Made by a program: the position numbers and the translations under genes
Shown: piece by piece, positions 17,029 through 26,739 of the stretch
How positions within the stretch are numbered: the first letter of the stretch is position 1
How the letters are laid out: each line of letters begins with the position of its first letter
Notes under the pieces: model-generated
The model's input: only the letters and a program-made list of their open reading frames with translations
Databases searched by the model: none
Told to the model about the DNA's origin: nothing
Source: Sulfurospirillum sp. SCADC
GTDB taxonomy: Bacteria; Campylobacterota; Campylobacteria; Campylobacterales; Sulfurospirillaceae
Assembly: GCF_000743525.1 (NCBI RefSeq)
Contig: NZ_JQGK01000002.1
Span: 62,001 to 126,000, forward strand
DNA: 64,000 nucleotides
Direction: 5' to 3'

Positions 17029-18969
17029 ATGAATCATATGCCATGGCTATCTGCAGGGCTTTTTCTCCTGGCTCTTTTGACCTCCAAAAACCGTACGAGG
17101 ACACGTAAAAGTGCGTTTATGGGTGCGGGAACTATTTTTATTTATATGCTACTGAGCGCTTTTTACATTATCTCGAACTATTTTACCGGAGAAGGCATCA
17201 ATGACGCTGTGATCTTTCATCTACGCTACGGGCTAGAAGGTTCAGGGTTTGGTGATTATTATTTAATCATTGGTATCGGCTTTGGACTCTTTTTTGCTAG
17301 CTTAGCCCTCTCGATTTTCTACTATCGCTTGGTCAAAAACGATGTCTTTGAGCATCATCAGAAGCTAAAATACGCACTTTCTCTCAGTGCATTGAGCCTT
17401 TCATTGGTGCTGCATCCTACGGTGCGTTTTTTGGGCGAAAGTGCGCTTAAAGCCATTGGTATTGAAAATCCATTGAGTCTTCAGTATCGTTTTAGCGACT
17501 ATTACCAAGACCCTGTTTTAACCCCTCTTAGCGAAGAACATCCCAATTTAGTCTATATTTTTGCGGAGAGTTTTGAAGAGACCTATTATGATGAGACGCT
17601 ATTTCCTTCGCTTGTAACCCATTTGCGTCCTATTAGAGAACAAAGTGTTTCTTTTACACAGATCAAACAAGCCCTTGGAACCAGTTGGACGATTGCGGGG
17701 ATGACAGCGGTGCAGTGTGGTATTCCTTTGGTGACACCCTCAGCAAACGCACACTCACCGCAGGGGAACTCGATGTCCAAGATGAGTACGTTTTACTCTG
17801 GGGCTGTGTGCATGAGCGATATGCTGCATAAAGAGGGCTACAAACTGATCTACCGTAGTGGTTCGCCTTTGGAGTTTGCAGGGGTCGATAAGTTGTACCG
17901 TACGCACCACTTTGATGACATCAAAGGCATTAAAGAGCTCAAACCACTCCTGCAAAACCCTAACTATCAAACACCGTGGGGACTGTACGATGACACGCTT
18001 TTGGGGATTGCGATGAATGATTTTAAAAAGCTCTCCAAAAGCAGACAAAAATTTGCGATGTTTCTCTCCACGATGGACACGCATCACCCTTACGGGCATG
18101 TCTCTAAAAGTTGCAAAATCCAAAAATATCAAGATGGCAGTAACTCGATGCTGAACGCTGTGGCGTGTTCGGATGAATTGATCGCAAAATTTATCAAGCA
18201 AATTGAAGAATCTCCGTACGGCAAAAATACGATCATTGTGGTTGCCTCAGACCATCTTGCAATGCACAATATGGCGATAGAGACACTGATGAAGGGTGAG
18301 CGCCGCAATCAATTGATGATGATCGATCCTCGTTTAAGCAGCGCTCAAAAGGTGGAAAAAGTCGGTACGACGCTGGATATTGGAGCAACGCTTCTGCCTT
18401 TTTTAGGCTATAAAGCAACACTGGGATTGGGGCGCGATCTTTTAAGCGAGGAAGATTCTCTAGAGGCTTCCTTGGATGCTTTTGATAAAATCTTAAGTGC
18501 TTGGTCGAAAGAGTTAAGCCGTTTTTGGGAGTTTCCAAAAATAGAGCAAGAACTGGTTCTGGATACAACGAAAAACAACCTCAAAATTGGCAAAACGCTC
18601 TATAAATTTCCTATTTTATTACGGTTGAGTGACAACTTGGAAGTGAGTCCTTTCTTTGAGGTCAAGCTTAAGTTTTTTGAGACGGCTAAACTCTTTGGGT
18701 ATCTGCATGATTATCATGCGAACGATGCTTTTTTGTGGGTCGATACATGCTCTCGCCTGAGCGCTTTAGCGTCTGAGAGTAATGTCAGTGTGAAAGGCAA
18801 GTATTGTTACGCGCTTGGAAAATTGGGTGCAGATATACGCTTGGAGAGCTTAAATGCCCCCCAAAAAAAGCTTAGTTTAGACCTCCTAAACCAAACACTC
18901 AACCTTTCGTATGAAGATGAAAAAGCAGTCACACGACGGGAAAATTTGATGAAGATAGAAGAGAAGTAA
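17029..18969 (+). CDS. LTA-synthase/OpgB-like membrane sulfatase-fold transferase
   Basis: A 646-residue protein with about four N-terminal membrane helices (residues about 5-20, 30-50, 80-105 and 118-135), then a periplasmic alkaline-phosphatase-superfamily domain. NLVYIFAESFEETYYD supplies the metal-binding Glu, and the nucleophile region reads GTSWTIAGMTAVQCGIPL, close to phosphoglycerol transferase I (OpgB/MdoB). Other blocks are MDTHHPYGH and VVASDHLAMHN with the metal-binding Asp-His. Enzymes of this type move phosphoglycerol or phosphoethanolamine from phospholipid to glycans in the periplasm; modification of osmoregulated glucans or of lipid A is the likely role. No glucan synthase is nearby, so the acceptor is not known. 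Confidence 0.85.
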   Translation: MNHMPWLSAGLFLLALLTSKNRTRTRKSAFMGAGTIFIYMLLSAFYIISNYFTGEGINDAVIFHLRYGLEGSGFGDYYLIIGIGFGLFFASLALSIFYYRLVKNDVFEHHQKLKYALSLSALSLSLVLHPTVRFLGESALKAIGIENPLSLQYRFSDYYQDPVLTPLSEEHPNLVYIFAESFEETYYDETLFPSLVTHLRPIREQSVSFTQIKQALGTSWTIAGMTAVQCGIPLVTPSANAHSPQGNSMSKMSTFYSGAVCMSDMLHKEGYKLIYRSGSPLEFAGVDKLYRTHHFDDIKGIKELKPLLQNPNYQTPWGLYDDTLLGIAMNDFKKLSKSRQKFAMFLSTMDTHHPYGHVSKSCKIQKYQDGSNSMLNAVACSDELIAKFIKQIEESPYGKNTIIVVASDHLAMHNMAIETLMKGERRNQLMMIDPRLSSAQKVEKVGTTLDIGATLLPFLGYKATLGLGRDLLSEEDSLEASLDAFDKILSAWSKELSRFWEFPKIEQELVLDTTKNNLKIGKTLYKFPILLRLSDNLEVSPFFEVKLKFFETAKLFGYLHDYHANDAFLWVDTCSRLSALASESNVSVKGKYCYALGKLGADIRLESLNAPQKKLSLDLLNQTLNLSYEDEKAVTRRENLMKIEEK

Positions 18970-18997
18970 GCGCGCTGACCTCTCTTTACATGTAAGG

Positions 18998-19873
18998 CTA
19001 GGTGAGACGCTTGAAGAAGCGGTCGCCGTAGAGGTTGATGATCAGTCCTAGGACGATTAAAAACGCTGCAAAAAGCTTCCATGTGGGCAGTGCTTCGCCT
19101 ACTAAAAGAGCGGAAGAGGAAAATCCGACCACCGGTACAAGCAGCGTAAAAGGGGCGACGGTTGTAGCAGGGTAGCGACTGAGTAGCCAACTCCAAATGC
19201 CAAAACCAAACAAGGTAACTGGATACGCAAGATAGGCAATCGCGCCGATACTTTTACCCGAGAGGTGTGTAAATATTTCAACGCTCCACAGATGCGATTC
19301 AAAGAGATACGAGAGTGTGAGTAAAAAAGGAAGCGAGATAAAACTTCCCCAAATGACGAGGCTGAGCATGTCAACCTTGCCGATCTGTTTGGAGACAAGA
19401 TTGCCAATCGCCCATGAAAGGGAGGCACATTCGACTAAAAAAAGTCCCACAAGATTGACATCGCCTCCTGCATGAAATCCTACAAAGACAATGCCTGAAA
19501 AAGCAATGATCGCTCCTACGATTTTAGCCAAGCTCATCTTCTCTTTAATGAAAATGACCGCTAAAAGAGCGGTAAAAAAGACTTGGGTTTGCAAAGCGAG
19601 TGAGGCAATGCCAGAACTAACGCCCACATACATTCCCGAAAACAAAAAGGCAAAATCGAGGATAAACATGCTCAACGAATAGAAAAAAAGCATTTTCCAT
19701 GAGGTGTTTGCAGGTCTTTTGAAGAAAAAGATCGTGGGAAACGTTGCGAAAAAGAACCGTAAAAACGTCAGCAAGAGGGGAGGAATCTCTGTGAGGGCGA
19801 CTTGAATCACCACAAAATTGACTCCCCAAATGACGACCACGCCAAGAGCAAGTAAAATATGTTTCAGAGCCAT
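18998..19873 (-). CDS. EamA/DMT-family metabolite exporter
   Basis: Ten hydrophobic helices in two EamA repeats, about 291 residues from the ATG at 19873. That start is two bases from the stop of the preceding LysE-type gene (TAA-A-ATG). A longer reading frame to 19912 exists but would overlap that gene. Family hallmarks are VVIWGVNFVVIQVALTEIPP in the first repeat and AYLAYPVTLFGFGIWSWLL in the second. DMT carriers of this group export amino acids or other small metabolites. Paired with the LysE-type exporter it probably serves amino-acid efflux; the substrate is unknown. Confidence 0.88.
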   Translation of the reverse strand: MALKHILLALGVVVIWGVNFVVIQVALTEIPPLLLTFLRFFFATFPTIFFFKRPANTSWKMLFFYSLSMFILDFAFLFSGMYVGVSSGIASLALQTQVFFTALLAVIFIKEKMSLAKIVGAIIAFSGIVFVGFHAGGDVNLVGLFLVECASLSWAIGNLVSKQIGKVDMLSLVIWGSFISLPFLLTLSYLFESHLWSVEIFTHLSGKSIGAIAYLAYPVTLFGFGIWSWLLSRYPATTVAPFTLLVPVVGFSSSALLVGEALPTWKLFAAFLIVLGLIINLYGDRFFKRLT

Positions 19874-19874
19874 T

Positions 19875-20495
19875 TTAACGGTTACTGCCAGCGAGTTTGA
19901 TGCCAAAGCCAACCAATGCGACGCCTGCTAAACGCGTTGCAATTTTGCGCGCCAATGGAAACGCTTTGAGTTTACGCGCTAAAGTATTGCCCAAAAGCAC
20001 CAAAAGTGCTTGGTAAATAAGGCTGATAAGGCTTACATGTAAGATCATCGCAACTAAAGTTGTGTTGGTTGCATCGTGGCGTAAAAAGAGTGGAAAGAAC
20101 GCCACAAAGAACAGCATAACTTTAGGGTTAGTAATGCTCACAAAAAATGCCTGCTTAAAATAGACCAAAGCCGATTTTTTAGGTTCAATTTTCCCCGAAT
20201 TGGGTTCGATTTTCGCACGCAGTAATCCAATGCCTAACCAGACCAAATACGCCGCACCAAAGTATTGCAACAGCTCAAACACAAAAGGATTTTGCCGCAT
20301 AATGGCGGCAAGTCCTGCAAGGGCTGCGATCATAAAAACAAAATCACCCAAAAGCGTACCCAAAACAGCGCCCATTCCTGCTCCTATGCCATTGCGCGCC
20401 GTTGCATTTAAGATCGCAATGGTGCCAGCACCAGGGATGAGTTGAAAGAGTACAACCGCCATAACAAAACTGTAATAGTTTTGAATCTCAAACAT
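19875..20495 (-). CDS. LysE/RhtB-family amino-acid exporter
   Basis: A 206-residue protein with six hydrophobic helices and the LysE family opening FQLIPGAGTIAILNATARNG with the conserved Pro-Gly pair, then GALLGTLLGDFVF-like and ISITNPKVMLFFVAFFP-like blocks. These proteins export basic, neutral or hydroxy amino acids by proton antiport. It is the first gene of a two-gene operon with the EamA carrier. TTACATGTAA at 20033-20042 is read as LHV. Confidence 0.9.
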   Translation of the reverse strand: MFEIQNYYSFVMAVVLFQLIPGAGTIAILNATARNGIGAGMGAVLGTLLGDFVFMIAALAGLAAIMRQNPFVFELLQYFGAAYLVWLGIGLLRAKIEPNSGKIEPKKSALVYFKQAFFVSITNPKVMLFFVAFFPLFLRHDATNTTLVAMILHVSLISLIYQALLVLLGNTLARKLKAFPLARKIATRLAGVALVGFGIKLAGSNR

Positions 20496-20586
20496 ACAGC
20501 CTCCTTAGTAAAAATTGGCTTCATTATACTACGACTCAAAAAAAGTGTTGCCTCTTTTTCGTCCTTTTTTTATCATATGTTTTTCT

Positions 20587-20592
20587 TATAAT
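20587..20592 (+). promoter_or_regulatory. Possible -10 element of the soluble MCP gene
   Basis: TATAAT within a T-rich tract, about 100 bases before the ATG at 20694, which implies a leader of roughly 95 bases. Confidence 0.4.
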
Positions 20593-20693
20593 GTCCAAAT
20601 AAAGCGTGACTTTATCAAGAATGCCATAGAATGTGACATTGTAAGATTATGAATACGATCTCATCGATGCGAATACGGGGCAAGGGGAAGTAT

Positions 20694-21875
20694 ATGAGCG
20701 TGAATCTACTGTTAATCGGGGCAAATGATGCCACCACTGCGGAGCTTGTCTCTTTGGTGGATGCAACACTTTCAACCACCGCTGTCTATCAAAAAGCTAC
20801 GTTAAGTAACTATCACAATTATGATGCTGCTAATTATGACCTCATCGTCTGTTTTGCCAATCGTTACGATGAGATGGTGAAGCAATATGGCTCACAGAAG
20901 GTGATTTCGGTGGAGTTTGTCCCTCCAACGGACTTTTTTGTAGGGGTGAGTCGCATCCCTGAGGGCGAAAATGTCATTATTTTTAACAACAGCACTTCGG
21001 GCGCCAATGTTCTTCTCAAATTTCTCAAATTTTACAAACTCGATCATGTGACCTACCAAGTGATTGCCTTTGATGAGTGTAGTGACACGGAGACCAAAGA
21101 GGCGTTAAGCAGCGCCAAATACATCATTGGAACTGACGGCTATGTCTCATCCGGCAAAGCACTTTACACCAAATACAGCCATCTTTTGCGTCCGGATGTG
21201 CGCGTGATGCCAAGTCCTCCACGCACGGCAACGGCGGAGAGTGTGAGTGGTTTAGCGCAAATGGTCACCGCCATTAACAGCGATAAAGCACTGCAAGAGG
21301 CACGCAGCATCTCTCGAAAATTGGCAGAGCAGACCAAAGAGATTTCACTCATCACCCAAAGCGCTTCGCAGTCCATCGAAGATACCGCCAATACAATCGT
21401 GGTGGTCAACACGAAACTCGCAGCAGAAGTCAAAAATGTCCAAGTGACCAACGGTATGGCAAAGGAGCTCAGCGAAGCGGTTGAGCAGATCGGCAACATC
21501 ACAACTGCGATTAAATATATCGCCAGTGAAACCAACCTTTTAGCACTCAATGCGACCATCGAAGCGGCGCGTGCAGGCGATCACGGGCGTGGGTTTGCCG
21601 TCGTGGCAAGCGAAGTGCGCAAACTCTCCGACCAAAGCAACAAATCAACCGATAACATTCGCATCTCCATCATGGATGTCCAAAAAGTGGTCGATCAAAT
21701 CGTTCCTGCACTGCAACGCACGGTCGATGAGATCATCAAAACACAAGCGGAGGTCGAGCGTATTAGCCTTGCCGCCCAAGAAGAGAGTCGTGCGATGAAT
21801 GAGATCATCCAAAAACTTCAAGTCATTGTCGATGTCTCTGAAGCGTTGAATGTCGCTGAAAATCACCCCGAATAA
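20694..21875 (+). CDS. Cytosolic methyl-accepting chemotaxis protein with PrpR-N-like sensor domain
   Basis: A 393-residue protein from the ATG at 20694, chosen because AAGGGGAAG lies just before it; an upstream in-frame ATG at 20649 has no such site. There is no membrane helix. Residues 1-185 form an alpha/beta domain ([31 protein letters not shown]) that recalls the N-terminal ligand domain of PrpR-type regulators, a distant comparison. The C-terminal half is a short MCP signalling coil with the tip sequence [20 protein letters not shown] and [13 protein letters not shown], which binds CheA/CheW. The protein probably reports an intracellular metabolite to the chemotaxis array; the ligand is unknown. 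Confidence 0.85.
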   Translation: MSVNLLLIGANDATTAELVSLVDATLSTTAVYQKATLSNYHNYDAANYDLIVCFANRYDEMVKQYGSQKVISVEFVPPTDFFVGVSRIPEGENVIIFNNSTSGANVLLKFLKFYKLDHVTYQVIAFDECSDTETKEALSSAKYIIGTDGYVSSGKALYTKYSHLLRPDVRVMPSPPRTATAESVSGLAQMVTAINSDKALQEARSISRKLAEQTKEISLITQSASQSIEDTANTIVVVNTKLAAEVKNVQVTNGMAKELSEAVEQIGNITTAIKYIASETNLLALNATIEAARAGDHGRGFAVVASEVRKLSDQSNKSTDNIRISIMDVQKVVDQIVPALQRTVDEIIKTQAEVERISLAAQEESRAMNEIIQKLQVIVDVSEALNVAENHPE

Positions 21876-21892
21876 TCTTTACATGTAAAACG

Positions 21893-21919
21893 AAAGAAGC
21901 CCTCAAAACGCTTCTTTTT
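21893..21919 (+). terminator. Intrinsic terminator after the MCP gene
   Basis: AAAGAAGC (21893-21900) pairs with GCTTCTTT (21910-21917) around a 9-base loop, ending in a T run. TTACATGTAA at 21879-21888 lies between the stop codon and the hairpin. Confidence 0.75.
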
Positions 21920-21999
21920 GCTGCATTTTTCTTCTCCTTTGAGATGATCATAATCAAGAGTGTGTTAAACTTTTGCTGTAATTTTTTAAAGGAGAAACG

Positions 22000-23118
22000 A
22001 TGCGTTTTTTTAGGACACTGTTAAGCCTTGCCGCCATTATGGCAACAAGTGCTTTTGCAAAAGAGATTAATATGGGTGTGATACTACCGATGAGTGGGGC
22101 ACTCGCGGGCTATGGTCAAGTGGCGTATGAGGGAGTTGAGCTTGCCAATACTTTACAGCCAAAACTCAAAAATGGCGACACGCTTAAACTGGTTTTAGTC
22201 GATACAAAAGGCGATAAAGTCGAATCAGCCAATGCTGCAACAAGACTCATTACGTCCGATAAAGTTGTGGGAATTATAGGCGAGATGATCAGTACGAACA
22301 CCGCTCAGATTATCTCTATTGCGGAGAAAAAACAGGTTCCTGTCATCGCACCGGCTGCGACCAATGATAAGCTGACCGAAAATCGAACCTATGCCAATCG
22401 TGTCTGTTTTATCGACTCTTTCCAAGGAACGGTGGTTGCGAATTACGCTTCTAAAGATTTAGGGCTTAAAACAGCTGTGATTGTTACCGATCAAGCACAA
22501 GTGTATTCACTCGGACTTGCAAAAGCCTTTACTCAGGCGTTCACACAAAGCGGTGGAAAAGTGCTTAAAGAGGTGCGAGTAAGCTCAGGCGATAAAGATT
22601 TTAAAGCGGTCATCTCTCAAATCAAAGCGTTAAATGCTGATTTTGTTTTCTTACCTCTGTACCATACGGAAGCTTCGATGATCAAGCGTCAAGCCAAACA
22701 AGCAGACTTTAACAAACCGTTCTTCTCCGGTGATGGCGTTGCCAATCAAACGTTTATCGACTTAGGTGGTGACGCGGTTGAAGGGTATATGTTTACCGAC
22801 GCATTCGATCATAGTGCGCCTCCAACCAACAAATCCAAAGATTTTATCGCTGCTTATGAGAAAAAAACAGGCAAAAAAGAGTTGAACTCCTTTACAGCTT
22901 TGGGTGCCGATGCGTATAACATCATGGTCGATGCGATGAATCGTTGCTCTAACCCAGAAGATAGCGTTTGTGTCAACAGCGAAATCCGAAAAACTTCAAA
23001 ATTTGAGGGTGTTTCTGGCTTTATCTCTATCGATGATAAAGGCAATGCAACCCGTTCCGCCGTCATCAAAGAGATCAAAGGTGGCAAAGCCGTTTACAAA
23101 TCTACTGTCAATCCCTAA
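22000..23118 (+). CDS. LivJ/LivK-type periplasmic substrate-binding protein
   Basis: A 372-residue type I periplasmic binding protein with a classical signal peptide (RTLLSLAAIMATSAFA, cleavage after about residue 20). Family blocks include NMGVILPMSGALAGYGQ, GIIGEMISTNTAQII, VPVIAPAATNDKLTENR and AVIVTDQAQVYSLGLAKAF. Such proteins deliver branched-chain amino acids, other amino acids, amides or urea to an ABC importer. No permease or ATPase genes are adjacent, so it is an orphan or works with a transporter encoded elsewhere. A strong AAAGGAGAA ribosome-binding site precedes the ATG. A cysteine pair near residues 311 and 327 might form a disulfide. Confidence 0.92.
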   Translation: MRFFRTLLSLAAIMATSAFAKEINMGVILPMSGALAGYGQVAYEGVELANTLQPKLKNGDTLKLVLVDTKGDKVESANAATRLITSDKVVGIIGEMISTNTAQIISIAEKKQVPVIAPAATNDKLTENRTYANRVCFIDSFQGTVVANYASKDLGLKTAVIVTDQAQVYSLGLAKAFTQAFTQSGGKVLKEVRVSSGDKDFKAVISQIKALNADFVFLPLYHTEASMIKRQAKQADFNKPFFSGDGVANQTFIDLGGDAVEGYMFTDAFDHSAPPTNKSKDFIAAYEKKTGKKELNSFTALGADAYNIMVDAMNRCSNPEDSVCVNSEIRKTSKFEGVSGFISIDDKGNATRSAVIKEIKGGKAVYKSTVNP

Positions 23119-23134
23119 TCTTTACATGTAAAAA

Positions 23135-23161
23135 CCAAAGGGGCATTTTTTGCCTCTTTGG
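23135..23161 (+). terminator. Hairpin after the LivK-like gene
   Basis: CCAAAGGGGCA (23135-23145) pairs with TGCCTCTTTGG (23151-23161), eleven pairs with one G-T, around a loop of five T. There is no T tail, so it is a weaker terminator candidate. TTACATGTAA at 23122-23131 again lies between stop codon and hairpin. Confidence 0.65.
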
Positions 23162-23205
23162 ACTACTCCGAACCCTTTATCCTCTCCTTACCAAAAATTT
23201 GATAC

Positions 23206-23211
23206 TATAAT
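23206..23211 (+). promoter_or_regulatory. Probable -10 element of metH
   Basis: TATAAT in GATACTATAATTC, 28 bases before the TTG start of metH. The gap is too short for a cobalamin riboswitch, and none is seen. Confidence 0.55.
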
Positions 23212-23239
23212 TCTAGTTATAACACACTAGGAATTCGAC

Positions 23240-26200
23240 TTGGCAACACTTCAAGAACTTATCAAAGAAAAAATTTTAGTCATCGATGGTGCGATGGGAA
23301 CGCAGATTCAAGCCTTAGAAATTGCACCTGAACAGTGGGAAGGCAAAGAGGGGTGTAACGAGCTTTTGAACGTTACATGTAAAGATGCCATTTCAAAAAT
23401 TCACCGTGGTTATCTCCTCGCAGGTGCGGACATCATCAAGACCAACACTTTTGGCGCATTGCCGTGGGTTTTGGACGATTATGGCATCGGTGAGAGGGCG
23501 TATGAACTTGCCCGTGCAGGTGTAGAGATCGTTAAAGAGGCGTGTACATCGTTTGCAACGCCTGAAAAACCTCGTTTTACGGCCGCTGCCTTTGGCCCTG
23601 GGACGAAACTACCCTCCTTAGGACATATCGGCTACGATGAGATGTTTGAAGGCTACAAAGAGGCGGCACGTGGTGCGATTGAGGGTGGGGCAGATCTTTT
23701 TCTCATTGAAACGGCGCAAGACCCACTTCAAATTAAAGCCGCTTTGCACGCCATTACGGATGCTCAAAATACTTTACATGTAAAACTTCCCATCATGGTT
23801 TCTGTCACCATTGAACTGAGTGGAACGATGCTCATTGGAACCGATGCCACAACGATTGCGGCGATCTTGGAGCCTTTTGACATTCTAAGCCTTGGCTTCA
23901 ACTGCGGCACAGGTCCTGAACAAGTTGAAAAGCATGTCAAAACGCTCAGTTCCGTTTGGGGTAAACCCATCAGTGTACACGCCAATGCAGGACTTCCTCA
24001 AAACCGTGGGGGTTATACCTTTTACCCAATGGGACCTCGTGAATTTGCCGAACTTCAAGAAAAATTTACGGAGATTGCAGGCGTTGCGATTCTTGGTGGC
24101 TGTTGTGGTACCACGCCTCAGCATATTTTAGAGCTTTCCAAACGTGTTGAAGGTAAAAAACCGCTTGCTCCCAAAGGTGAGATGCCTCGTAGCATCGCCT
24201 CGTTGTTTGAAACCAGAGCGCTCAAACAAGACCCAGCGCCGTTTTTGATTGGTGAGCGAAGTAATGCCACGGGTTCCAAAGCCTTTCGTGAGTTGCTTCT
24301 TGCCGAAGACTACGATGGCACGCTAAGTGTGGCTCAACAACAAGTCAGAAGTGGCGCACACGGCATCGATGTAAGTGTCGGTTTTGCAGGACGCGATGAG
24401 CACAAAGACACCCAAGAGGTGATGGGACGTTACGTGCAAAAGATTCTTTTGCCACTCATGCCAGACACCACGCAAGTACCAGCGCTTGAAGTCGCATTGA
24501 AACTCATCGGTGGCAAGCCTATCATCAACTCCGTGAACCTTGAAGATGGCATCGAAAAGTTTGACAAAGTCTGCTCTTTAGCGAAACGCTTTGGTGCCGC
24601 ACTTGTGTGTCTGACCATCGATGAAGTGGGCATGGCAAAGAGCAAAGAGCAAAAGGTCGCGATTGCGGAGCGCATCTATACCTTAGCGACTGAAAAGCAT
24701 GGCATTCACCCCGAAGATTTGGTATTTGACTTACTTACGTTTACGGTAGGTAGTGGCGATCCTGAGTACCATACCGCAGCGATTGAGACCATTGAGGCGA
24801 TTCGTGAATTTCACGCACTGCATCCCGAAGTCGGTTTTGTCCTTGGAGTTTCTAACATCTCGTTTGGTTTAGCCAAACACGCCCGTGAATACCTAAACTC
24901 CGTCTTCTTACACCATTGTGTCGAAGCAGGTCTGAGCATGGCGATTGTCAATGTTAAAAATACCCTTCCGATGCACAAGATCAGCGACGTGGATAAAAAA
25001 ATCTGCGAAGATTTACTCTTTAACCACCGCGAAGAGGGCGATCCGCTCTTTAAATTCATCGACCATTTTGAAGGGGTGGTGGAGAACAAAGACGAGAGTG
25101 ACGCGGCGTATCAAGCGATGGACACCAAAGAGAAAATCTCAACCCTGCTTATCGATGGTGATAAAGAGCGCATGCTTGCTCTCTTGCCTACCGCTAAAGA
25201 GGAGATATCCGCGGAAGTCATCGTCAATGAGATATTGATCGATGCGATGAAAGTCGTCGGTGAGCTTTTCGGCAGTGGGAAAATGCAACTGCCGTTTGTC
25301 CTCCAATCGGCGGAAGTGATGAAAGCCGCGGTGGATTATCTGCAACCGTACCTTCCAAAGACGGAAAAGAATACAACGACGACGCTCATCATCGGAACCG
25401 TCAAAGGCGATGTGCACGATGTGGGTAAAAACTTGGTGGACATCATCTTAAGTAATAACGGTTTTAAGGTCATCAACATTGGCATCAAAGCGGACTTAGA
25501 TCAATTTTTAGAAGCGCTCAAAGAGCACAATGCCGATGCGATTGGTATGAGTGGACTTTTGGTGAAATCGACCAACGTCATGAAAGAAAACCTTGAAGCG
25601 ATGCAGAAGATGGGCATCAAAATTCCTGTTATTTTAGGTGGTGCGGCACTCACCGATAACTTTGTGGAAGACTTTTGCCGTCCGATTTACGACGGCCCGA
25701 TTTATTACTGCAAAGACGCGTTTGAGGGCATAACGGCGATGTCGCGCATCGAAGCGAAAAATTATGACACCTCGTTTAGCCGCATCGTTCTTGAAAACAG
25801 TGTCAATCGTGCCACGAAAGAGGCCAAAGAAATTCCACCGTTTCATGAGCTTAAAATGCCTAGTCGTGACATCGCCATCCCTACACCGCCATTTTGGGGC
25901 AGACGTGTTTTAAAAACCGATGTCAAAGAGTTGGCGTTTTCGTGGATCAACCACAAAATTCTTTTTGCGCAACGTTGGGGTTACAGTGGCAAAGGGCAGA
26001 GCAAAGAGGCGAAGCAAAAACAGCTAGATGAGGTTCTGTGGCCAACATTCGAGCGCATCAAAGCCGACATCGAACGACTGGGACTGTTTGAGCCAACGCT
26101 GATTTACGGTTACTATCCTGCACGATCAAGCGAAAACAACCTCTATCTTTTTGATGAGAGCGAGGGGTATTTTAGTGAAGCTCAGGTCAATCGTAAGAAC

Positions 26201-26710
26201 ATCGATGCCATCAAAGTGCGTGCCATTAAAACGTTTGATTTCCCTCGTCAAAATAGAAATCCGTACCGAAGTCTAAGCGACTTTATTCACCCTGATCGTC
26301 ACGATGTTTTGGCGCTTACATGCGTAAGTGCGGGTTCAAAATTTTCAGCGTATGAGAAAGAGCTTTACGATGCGGGCAATTTTACCGAGTACTTTTTTGT
26401 GCATGGGCTAGGTGTTGAACTAGCTGAAGCATTAGCCGAGATCGTACATAAACAGATACGCCTTGATCTTGGTATCGCAGAGCTTGAAGGGCATAGTTTA
26501 CGCGATGTTCAGATGAAGCGTTACCTTGGGTGTCGTTACTCGTTTGGTTACCCAGCATGCCCTGCCTTGGAAGACACGCAAATCATTTTTGATCTGCTCA
26601 AACCTGAGGAATTTGGCATAAATCTCAGCGAAACATTTCAGATTCACCCTGAGCAAAGTACCACAGCGATCGTGATGCACCACAGGGAGGCTTTATATTT
26701 TAATGTCTGA
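23240..26710 (+). CDS. metH: Cobalamin-dependent methionine synthase
   Basis: A full-length 1156-residue enzyme starting at TTG with AGGA upstream. Domain order is homocysteine-binding (residues 1-320; zinc ligands C222 in FNCGTGPEQ and C288-C289 in GGCCGTT), methyltetrahydrofolate-binding (about 325-620; VGERSNATGSKAFREL), cobalamin cap and B12 domain (about 640-880; DVHDVG with the cobalt-ligand H726) and the AdoMet reactivation domain (about 900-1156; RPSYGYPACP-like segment YSFGYPACPALEDTQ). It transfers the methyl group from 5-methyl-THF to homocysteine in the cytosol. TTACATGTAA occurs at 23373-23382 (TCK) and 23774-23783 (LHVK). It is monocistronic or leads into the hydrolase gene, which has its own TATAAT. 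Confidence 0.97.
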   Translation: MATLQELIKEKILVIDGAMGTQIQALEIAPEQWEGKEGCNELLNVTCKDAISKIHRGYLLAGADIIKTNTFGALPWVLDDYGIGERAYELARAGVEIVKEACTSFATPEKPRFTAAAFGPGTKLPSLGHIGYDEMFEGYKEAARGAIEGGADLFLIETAQDPLQIKAALHAITDAQNTLHVKLPIMVSVTIELSGTMLIGTDATTIAAILEPFDILSLGFNCGTGPEQVEKHVKTLSSVWGKPISVHANAGLPQNRGGYTFYPMGPREFAELQEKFTEIAGVAILGGCCGTTPQHILELSKRVEGKKPLAPKGEMPRSIASLFETRALKQDPAPFLIGERSNATGSKAFRELLLAEDYDGTLSVAQQQVRSGAHGIDVSVGFAGRDEHKDTQEVMGRYVQKILLPLMPDTTQVPALEVALKLIGGKPIINSVNLEDGIEKFDKVCSLAKRFGAALVCLTIDEVGMAKSKEQKVAIAERIYTLATEKHGIHPEDLVFDLLTFTVGSGDPEYHTAAIETIEAIREFHALHPEVGFVLGVSNISFGLAKHAREYLNSVFLHHCVEAGLSMAIVNVKNTLPMHKISDVDKKICEDLLFNHREEGDPLFKFIDHFEGVVENKDESDAAYQAMDTKEKISTLLIDGDKERMLALLPTAKEEISAEVIVNEILIDAMKVVGELFGSGKMQLPFVLQSAEVMKAAVDYLQPYLPKTEKNTTTTLIIGTVKGDVHDVGKNLVDIILSNNGFKVINIGIKADLDQFLEALKEHNADAIGMSGLLVKSTNVMKENLEAMQKMGIKIPVILGGAALTDNFVEDFCRPIYDGPIYYCKDAFEGITAMSRIEAKNYDTSFSRIVLENSVNRATKEAKEIPPFHELKMPSRDIAIPTPPFWGRRVLKTDVKELAFSWINHKILFAQRWGYSGKGQSKEAKQKQLDEVLWPTFERIKADIERLGLFEPTLIYGYYPARSSENNLYLFDESEGYFSEAQVNRKNIDAIKVRAIKTFDFPRQNRNPYRSLSDFIHPDRHDVLALTCVSAGSKFSAYEKELYDAGNFTEYFFVHGLGVELAEALAEIVHKQIRLDLGIAELEGHSLRDVQMKRYLGCRYSFGYPACPALEDTQIIFDLLKPEEFGINLSETFQIHPEQSTTAIVMHHREALYFNV

Positions 26711-26712
26711 TG

Positions 26713-26718
26713 TATAAT
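26713..26718 (+). promoter_or_regulatory. Probable -10 element of the hydrolase-sirtuin pair
   Basis: TATAAT right after the metH stop codon, 21 bases before the ATG at 26740. Confidence 0.5.
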
Positions 26719-26739
26719 GAGCTATACAAAGGATAAAAT

